Shown here in pieces: positions 58,592 to 64,000 of a stretch of DNA of 64,000 nucleotides (positions within the stretch are counted from its first letter, which is position 1; each line of letters starts with the position of its first letter). The DNA comes from Voacanga thouarsii. Lineage: Eukaryota > Streptophyta > Magnoliopsida > Gentianales > Apocynaceae. The notes below the pieces were generated by a model. It was not told the DNA's origin and ran no database searches. It saw only the letters and a program-made list of their open reading frames with translations. Where the stretch lies: assembly GCA_026120185.1 (NCBI GenBank), contig JANUWF010001165.1, positions 3,534,001 to 3,598,000 on the forward strand, in the 5' to 3' direction. The position numbers and the translations under genes were made by a program.

Positions 58592-59470
58592 ACAATAATA
58601 TATTTAACTTGCTTGTGTTGCTAAAATAAAAGGATTGTACTTCGGGTACCTTCTTCGCGGGTTAATATCTATTAGTTTGAACTACGGATGCACTCTAACT
58701 CTTTAGTCTGGGGTTTGACCAAACCAATCACATTTGAAGAGCACAACTTATTGAGATTGTTGACCAAGAAATCGGACCTCTATAATCTCTTTCAAGATTC
58801 CATAGTAGTAATTTTCACATGTGTCAGAACCTCACCTCTTAACACATACTCTACTATTCATCGTACTTTTCCCTTCACTATACTCGCTGGTATGAAATCG
58901 ATATCTATTCACAATATATCCATGAAATGATTTCACTTGCCTCGATAGACCCCAAGCAAAATTTTGGTAACGATTGATTCCTAACTACATTAAGTCTATT
59001 GTGCACCTATATAAATAAGAGTGTATAGTAAGTTAAGATATAAAAATTCTGATTTTCAAAAGATTATATGAGCTGAAAAACTTAATCTCTAAACCATGAG
59101 CTAAATTTATTTTCTATTATTTTGTCAACCTTTTCTTTTGAAATGTTTAGTTCTCCGAATTGTACTCGTGCAATGAATATACTAGAAGGTGCAAATTAGA
59201 ACATTAAGAAGATGCCCTATTAACAACCCAAATGAGTATAATCTGAGTTAAGATAAGTCATACTTGATGTATGGTTGGACCTTTTCACAATTTAACAACA
59301 TATAATTGAAAGCTACTTTATATTCATCTGAAGTGAGAAACCTAGTTTGAATCTTTCCAGGAGAGTTGCATATAGATAACTTCAGTTCCTTCGCCTTCAA
59401 GGCAACACATTCTTTTTCTTAGTTGCGAGCTACAGTTAAGTGCTTTGTTTGCACATGCGATTCTTATAGG

Positions 59471-59767
59471 GGCTCAATTCACCATTATTTTCCTAGTTAT
59501 TTGAGGTTATTTTGAGATACATTTATTGTAATAACTAGGCATATTACTTCCTATTTGACATTTTGCTTGTAAAATGTGTTTTTGACAAATTTGTGTAGGT
59601 TTGAGTTAAATTCGAGTAAAATTGGAGAAATTTCAGAATGCACCTGGGACCAGGCCTAGCCAATGGACCAAGTGGCGGGTCCATTCTAGTTAAGTAGAGG
59701 AAACAGAGTAAATTTTAGGAAGAAAACAGAACAGATCTGGCACTAGATGTGTCGACTGGACTCGGCG
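59471..59767 (+). mobile_element. Fragment of Athila/Tat-like LTR, family B
   Basis: ATTATTTTCCTAGTTATTTG, CTATTTGACATTTTGCTTGT-type text and the GGACCAGGCC/GGCACTAG block resemble the complement of 38167-37850. It is inverted relative to that copy. Both ends are lost. Confidence 0.5.
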
Positions 59768-60087
59768 TGTGAAACCCTAATCAAAACCAACCTTAGAGTA
59801 AGGGGGTTGGGATGCATGTCATATTCTATTACATGTTTAAATATATTTTTATATGATTTTATGTGCATTGAATTTGTGTTTTATAGTCTGGAGGGCTTGA
59901 TTATGATTATTGAGTGAGAAGGGCAAAATGGTAATTTTTGCTTGAGGTGGAAAATGGGTGATAGCTTGAGGATTGAATAGGAAAATATTTTTAGAGAGAA
60001 CATGAGAACAAGAGTTGTTGTGGTGTAGTTGTTAGAACTTTGGAATTAATTCTTGAGGTCTTGGGTTCAAATTCCATATTGTAAAAG
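59768..60087 (+). repeat. Truncated 5' LTR of the gypsy element
   Basis: Matches 63199-63510 almost base for base (GTAAGGGGGTTGGGATG, TTTTTGCTTGAGGTGG, GATAGCTTGAGGATTGAATA), then stops just after the tRNA-like segment. Confidence 0.85.
60014..60078 (+). repeat. tRNA-like A/B-box segment in the 5' LTR
   Basis: GTTGTTGTGGTGTAGTTGTTAG resembles the 5' part of a tRNA with its A box, and GGGTTCAAATTCC at 60063 is a good B box. Spacing is tRNA-like, but the arms do not pair well. The same segment is in the right LTR. Confidence 0.6.
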
Positions 60088-60099
60088 TAAGTCAGTCCA

Positions 60100-63000
60100 G
60101 TTCGTTAGATCGGGTTGTGATGTATTGGAATTTAATGGCAAGAGGGTGAAAGAATGTAAGTATTTGATCGTGGGCGCTAAGGTCCAGAAATTGTTGAGGC
60201 AAGGGTGTCAAGGGTACCTGGTTTATATGATAAACAAGCCAAAGGACCAGTGCACTTTGGAGGACACTGAAGTAGTGAAGGATTTTCCCGATGTGTTTCC
60301 GGCGGAGTTGATTCTCTTCCTTCCAATCGAGAGGTGGAATTTAGCATCGACTTAGTTCTGGGAGTGGAACCAGTATCGCAGACTCCGTACTGGATGGCAC
60401 CGGCAGAATTGAAAGAGTTGAAGGAACAATTGGAGGAATTAGTGAGCCAATGTTATATCAGACCTAGCACATCGCCTTAGGGAGCACCTGTGCTATTTCT
60501 GAAGAAGAAAGATGAAACTTTGAGGCTATGCATCGATTATCGAGGGTTGAACAACTTGACGGTCAAGAACAAGTATCCCCTACCGTTGATTGACGAGCTA
60601 TTCGACCGGTTGTAAGGATCCAGTTGCTACCTCAAGTTAGATCTGAGGCAAGGATACTACCAAGTGTAGATAAGAGAGGAAGATATCCCCAAGACGGCCT
60701 TCAACACTAGATATGGACACTACGAGTTCGTGGTGATGCCGTTCGGGGTGACTAACGCCCCAACAGTATTCATGGACTTGATGCACCGAGTGTTCTGACC
60801 CTATCTGGACAAGTTCGTGGTGGTTTTCATCGACGACATTTTGATCTACTCCAAGAGTCCAGAGGAGCATGCGGAGCATCTGAAGCTCGTTCTGGAGAAG
60901 CTTCGGAACATAAGCTGTACGCCAAGTTTAGCAAGTACAAATTCTAGTTGGACAGTGTGGCATTCCTTGGCCATGTGGTGACCAAGGAGGGAATCAAGAT
61001 AGACCCGACAAAGGTTGAAGCGGTATTAGACTGGAAGCAGTTGGAGAATATCACCGAGATCTGGAGTTTCTTGGGATTAGCTAGATACTACCGAAGGTGT
61101 ATCAAGGAATTTTCGACACTCGCATCGCCAATGACCCGATTGTTGCAAAATGATGTTCCATTTGTATGGAACGACAAATGCGAGAAAAGTTTTCAAGAAC
61201 TGAAGCGCAGACTGATGACAGTACCGGTATTGAGTTTACCGGAGGAGGGGAAACCTTACGCGCCTTATACCGACGCTTCGAAAAAAGGACTGGAAGCAGT
61301 GTTGATGCAGGACCGAAAGGTGATCGCTTACGCTTCTCGGAAGCTAAGACCTCATGGAGTCAACTACCCTACTCATGATCTGGAGTTGGCAACTATAGTG
61401 TTCACCCTAAAGAAATGGCGACACTACCTGTACGGAGTCGAATACGAGGTATTTACCGACCACAAGAGTCTGAAGTATATCTTCACTCAGAAGGATCTAA
61501 ACTTGAGACAGCGAAGATGGATGGAATTTTTGGAAGAATACCGTTGTCCGATCAACTACCATCCCGGGAAGGCCAACGTTGTGGCAGACGTCCTGAGCAG
61601 GAAAGTTAGAATGGATAGACTGAGAGTGTAGGAAATTCGAGTGGTTTAGGATATGTTAGATAGAAGGGTGGAAGTACAAGACCAAAGAATTGTTATCAGC
61701 AATGTGAAGTTGGTACCGGATTTGAAGAGGGAAATCATGGAAGCTCAGCAAAGCAACACCGAGTGTCAACTTTTCAAGGACAAGGAGTTTAAGTGGCCAA
61801 GTAGTGAATTCCATCAAGATGAGGCATGACTTTTCCATTTCAGAGATCGGTTGTGTGTACTTGGGGAGCAGCAGTTAAAGGACCGAATTTTGGAAGTGGC
61901 GTACAAGAGCAAGTACGCTATTCATCCGGAGGAAGTCAAGATGTATCAGGACTTGAAAAGAGCCTATTGGTGGCCCGGACTGAAGCGGGATGTGGTCGAG
62001 TATGTCTCAACCTGTCTCACCTACTAGAAGGTTAAGGTGGAGAACAAGAAGTCAATAGGACTATTGCAGCCATTGCTAGTACCGGAATGGAAATGGGAGG
62101 AGGTGACTATGGATTTTTTCACCGGGCTTCCCATGTCAAAGACGCAAAAGGATGCCATATGGGTAGTGGTAGATCGGCTGACCAAGTCAGCCAATTTCAT
62201 ACCGGTAAATGTAAGAGACTCCATGGAGAAGCTGGCCCAGACTTATGTTCGAGAGATAGTCCGACTGCATGGAGTGCCTTTAAGCATAGTGTCAGACCGA
62301 GATCCGAGGTTTACGTCTCGTTTTTGGGGAAAGTTTCAGGAAGCAATGGGGTCGAGTCTGAAATTCAGTACTACAGTGCACCTGCAGATCGATGGGCAGT
62401 CAGAAAGGGTTATATAGATATTGGAAGATATGCTGAGAGCCTGTGTTTTGGACTTCGGGGACAAGTGGATAGAGTGTGTACCGTATGCCGAACTGTCATA
62501 TAATAATAGCTACCAAGCCTCAATTGGGATGGCACCGTATGAGGCTTTGTATAGGCACAAGTGTCAAGTACCACTGTACTGGAGTTGGTCAGGAGATGGT
62601 CATGTGAGCAAATCCAGAGAGGTCTGTGTCCAAGAAATGTTAGATAAAGTGAAATTGGTCAGGGAAAGGTTAAAGGCAGTTCAGAGCCGATAGAAGAGCT
62701 ATGCGGATAACTGGCGAAGAGAATTGGAATTTCAAGTCGGGGACAGTGTATTTTTGAAACTTACGCCGAATAAGGGAATTTTGAAGCATTCGAAGGGCGG
62801 AAAGTTGAATTTGAGATATTTGGGGCCGTTTCCGATTAAGGAAAGGATTGGACCGGTAGCTTACCGATTGGATCTTCCAGATGGGTTGACATGAATTCAT
62901 GATGTGTTCCATGTGTCACAATTGAAGAAGTACAATACTGATCCCGGTCATGTATTGAATGATGAACCGTTAGTGTTGCAGCTAGACTTGAGTTATGTGG

Positions 63001-63150
63001 AGAAGCCTGTACGAATATTGGATCGCAGTGTCAAGACTCTTCGAAATAAATAGATACTGATGGTCAAGGTTCAGTGGGAGCATCATGGAACGCGAGATGC
63101 CATGTAGGAATCAGAAGAGTGGGTTAAACTGAAGTATCCCGAGCTGAAAT
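60100..63150 (+). pseudogene. pol: gypsy pol: RT, RNase H, integrase, chromodomain, broken
   Basis: The text opens GAKVQKLLRQGCQGYLVYM and [13 protein letters not shown], the protease-RT linker of chromoviruses. RT reads [70 protein letters not shown] and [13 protein letters not shown]. RNase H reads [19 protein letters not shown] and [20 protein letters not shown]. Integrase has an H2C2-type region (YWWPGLKRDV), Asp (TMDFFTGLPMS), Asp (IVSDRDPRFTSRFWGKFQ) and Glu (QIDGQSERVI). The end reads VSQLKKYNTDPGHVL, ILDRSVKTLRNK, MVKVQWEHHGTRDAM and EWVKLKYPEL, a chromodomain-type tail that guides insertion in related elements. More than a dozen stops and a frameshift near 61828 inactivate it. Confidence 0.93.
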
Positions 63151-63182
63151 AGAGGTATGGTAGAATTTCGGGACAAAATTCT

Positions 63183-63198
63183 TCTAAGGAGGGGAGGA
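63183..63198 (+). other. gypsy polypurine tract
   Basis: TCTAAGGAGGGGAGGA lies directly before the right LTR. Confidence 0.85.
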
Positions 63199-64000
63199 TG
63201 TGAAACTCCAGTTAAAACCAACTTTAGAGTAAGGGGGTTGGGATGTATATCATATTTCATTGCATGTTTAAATATATTTTTATATGATTTTGTGTGCATT
63301 GAAGTTGTGTTTTATAGTCTAGAGGGCCTGATTAGGATTATTGAGTGAGAAGGGAAAAATAGTAATTTTTGCTTGAGGTGGAAAAAGGGTGATAGCTTGA
63401 GGATTGAATAGGAAAATATTTTTAGAGAGAAAATAAGAACAAGAGTTGTTGTGGTGTAGTGGTTAGAACTTTGGAATTAATTCTTGAGGTCTTAGGTTCA
63501 AATTCCATCATAGGAGTTTTAGTTTGTTTAAATTTTATTTTTGCTTGGGAAGTGTTATTTTCAGCCTTATATGCTTTGGAGTAGGGTAGAGATGTTTTCC
63601 TAAGAGAGACATGATAGGAGTATCCTAATCTTACTCTTTTGCCCTACACGAAATTCTTAAGGGGAATTCATTTCCTCTCGATTCTTAATTTTTCCTATTT
63701 CTCAATCCATTAGGATGTTTAATTTGTTCAAGCCAATTTTATTCTAGAAAAATTCCAGCAATGTGCTGTGGCTTTGAAGGTTCAAAATGTCTTAGAGAAA
63801 GACATCTTATGGACCGAAACCATAGAAGAGGGGGAAGGATTTCAATTGAATTAATTTCCCTAGTGAACTCTCTAAAATTTCAATCTAGCTAGGTTCATTT
63901 TTCTTCATACATCGAACTGAAATTTTTTCAATTTCTTGTGCCTTCAAGGTGTCAAAATTCTTAGCCATTATTCCCTCCCAAATGCTGCCAAAAAATGGCC
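63199..64000 (+). repeat. 3' LTR of the gypsy element, runs off the window
   Basis: It starts TGTGAAACTCC and includes the tRNA-like segment at 63445-63508. At least 802 bases are present. No coding frame is conserved. Confidence 0.85.
63445..63508 (+). repeat. tRNA-like A/B-box segment in the 3' LTR
   Basis: GTTGTTGTGGTGTAGTGGTTAG with B box AGGTTCAAATTCC at 63494. The A-box half (TAGTGGTTAG) is closer to tRNA consensus here than in the 5' LTR copy. Confidence 0.62.

Larger units (their letters stand above)
40509..59470 (-). mobile_element. CACTA-4: CACTA transposon broken by two retroelements
   Basis: The terminus CACTATAGGAAAGGAG is at 40509, followed by about 600 bases of TAGCGATGG/CGTCGCTA subterminal repeats. 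Minus-strand pieces of a TNP1-like gene (41290-43105) and of TNP2 (54062-54420 and 58597-59470) follow in the same order as in CACTA-2. A complete copia element (43237-53892) and a solo LTR (54421-58591) sit inside with their own target duplications. The other terminus is missing; the text passes into an unrelated LTR fragment at about 59471. Confidence 0.75.
54062..59470 (-). pseudogene. CACTA-4 TNP2 C-terminal half, split by a solo LTR
   Basis: In complement, from about 59400: KLSICNSPGKIQTRFLTSDE and YKVAFNYMLLNCEKVQPYIK, the linker between DUF4218 and DUF4216. Then, near 58930-58620, HGYIVNRYRFHTSEYSEGKS, STMNSRVCVK, YYGILKEIIEVRFLGQQ, VVLFKCDWFGQTPD, INPRRRYPKYNPFILATQA, which is DUF4216. 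The frame is broken by the family A LTR at 58591-54421. It resumes at 54420 with PIARVDWLAVCKTKAHYVFD, an Asp/Pro linker and an acidic tail (NGEDEAENEWEIDTNTNEDD). The catalytic TNP2 core is missing. Stops occur besides the insertion. Confidence 0.8.
59768..64000 (+). mobile_element. Tekay-like gypsy chromovirus with internal deletion
   Basis: The left LTR begins TGTGAAACCC at 59768 and the right LTR begins TGTGAAACTCC at 63199 after a polypurine tract. The first ~320 bases of both align closely. At about 60087 the left LTR text changes directly to pol, so the rest of the left LTR, primer site, gag and protease are deleted. RT, RNase H, integrase and a chromodomain-like tail follow. The right LTR continues beyond the window, so its length and target duplication are unknown. 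Confidence 0.88.

Noticed and set aside
60014..60078. Functional tRNA gene
   Set aside because: A and B boxes are present but the stems do not pair well, and the segment is embedded in both LTRs.
60100..63150. Integrated plant pararetrovirus
   Set aside because: The RT is followed by RNase H, a DDE integrase and a chromodomain-like tail between LTRs, which is Ty3/gypsy; no movement or coat protein region.

Overview
This window looks like gene-poor nuclear DNA of a flowering plant, most likely a eudicot. It is AT-rich, and almost every recognisable piece belongs to a plant transposable element: Ty1/copia (SIRE-like), Ty3/gypsy (Tekay-like chromovirus and Athila/Tat-like), four different CACTA (En/Spm) DNA transposons, a LINE ORF1 remnant and tRNA-derived SINE-like pieces. 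I found no intact host gene. The only host-like coding pieces are short exon fragments apparently captured by a CACTA element. Species assignment is not possible from the sequence alone.

Layout. (1) 1-6375: retrotransposon debris. It holds a plus-oriented LTR-like piece, a decayed gypsy gag (minus) with an open acidic ORF upstream of it, the 3' end of an Athila/Tat-like element, a truncated 4-kb-class LTR (family A) inserted into the first bases of the Athila LTR, and inverted scraps of both families. (2) 6636-32614: one old 5'-truncated copia element split by two CACTA transposons. Its integrase/RT is at 6636-7757. CACTA-1 follows (7758-17098, target duplication ATA). RNase H and the start of a third ORF are at 17102-18820. 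CACTA-2 follows (18821-30864). The end of the third ORF, the polypurine tract and the 3' LTR are at 30865-32614. CACTA-1 carries an approximately 153-bp tandem array, itself split by an LTR with a perfect GTCAT duplication, and captured exon fragments, one resembling a plant beta-1,3-galactosyltransferase. CACTA-2 carries remnants of both canonical CACTA genes, TNP2 and a TNP1/Transposase_24-like gene, on the minus strand.

(3) 32615-40508: a LINE ORF1 (DUF4283-like plus zinc knuckle) split by a small non-autonomous CACTA-3 that contains a SINE. An Athila/Tat-like 3' end plus LTR on the minus strand follows, then a truncated second copy of LTR family C. (4) 40509-59470: CACTA-4, broken into three parts by a complete SIRE-like copia element (43237-53892, two LTRs, TAAAC duplication, gag, pol and a third ORF) and by a 4171-bp solo LTR of family A (54421-58591, ACAAT duplication). 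The solo LTR splits the DUF4216 region of TNP2. (5) 59471-64000: an Athila/Tat-like LTR scrap, then a Tekay-like gypsy chromovirus. Its gag-protease region is deleted and its pol has many stops; both LTRs carry a tRNA-like A-box/B-box segment, and the 3' LTR runs off the window.

The genes do not form a working pathway. Their relationships are those of nested insertions, and the target-site duplications give a relative chronology. Every transposase or polymerase reading frame seen is broken, so any mobility would need help from elements elsewhere in the genome.
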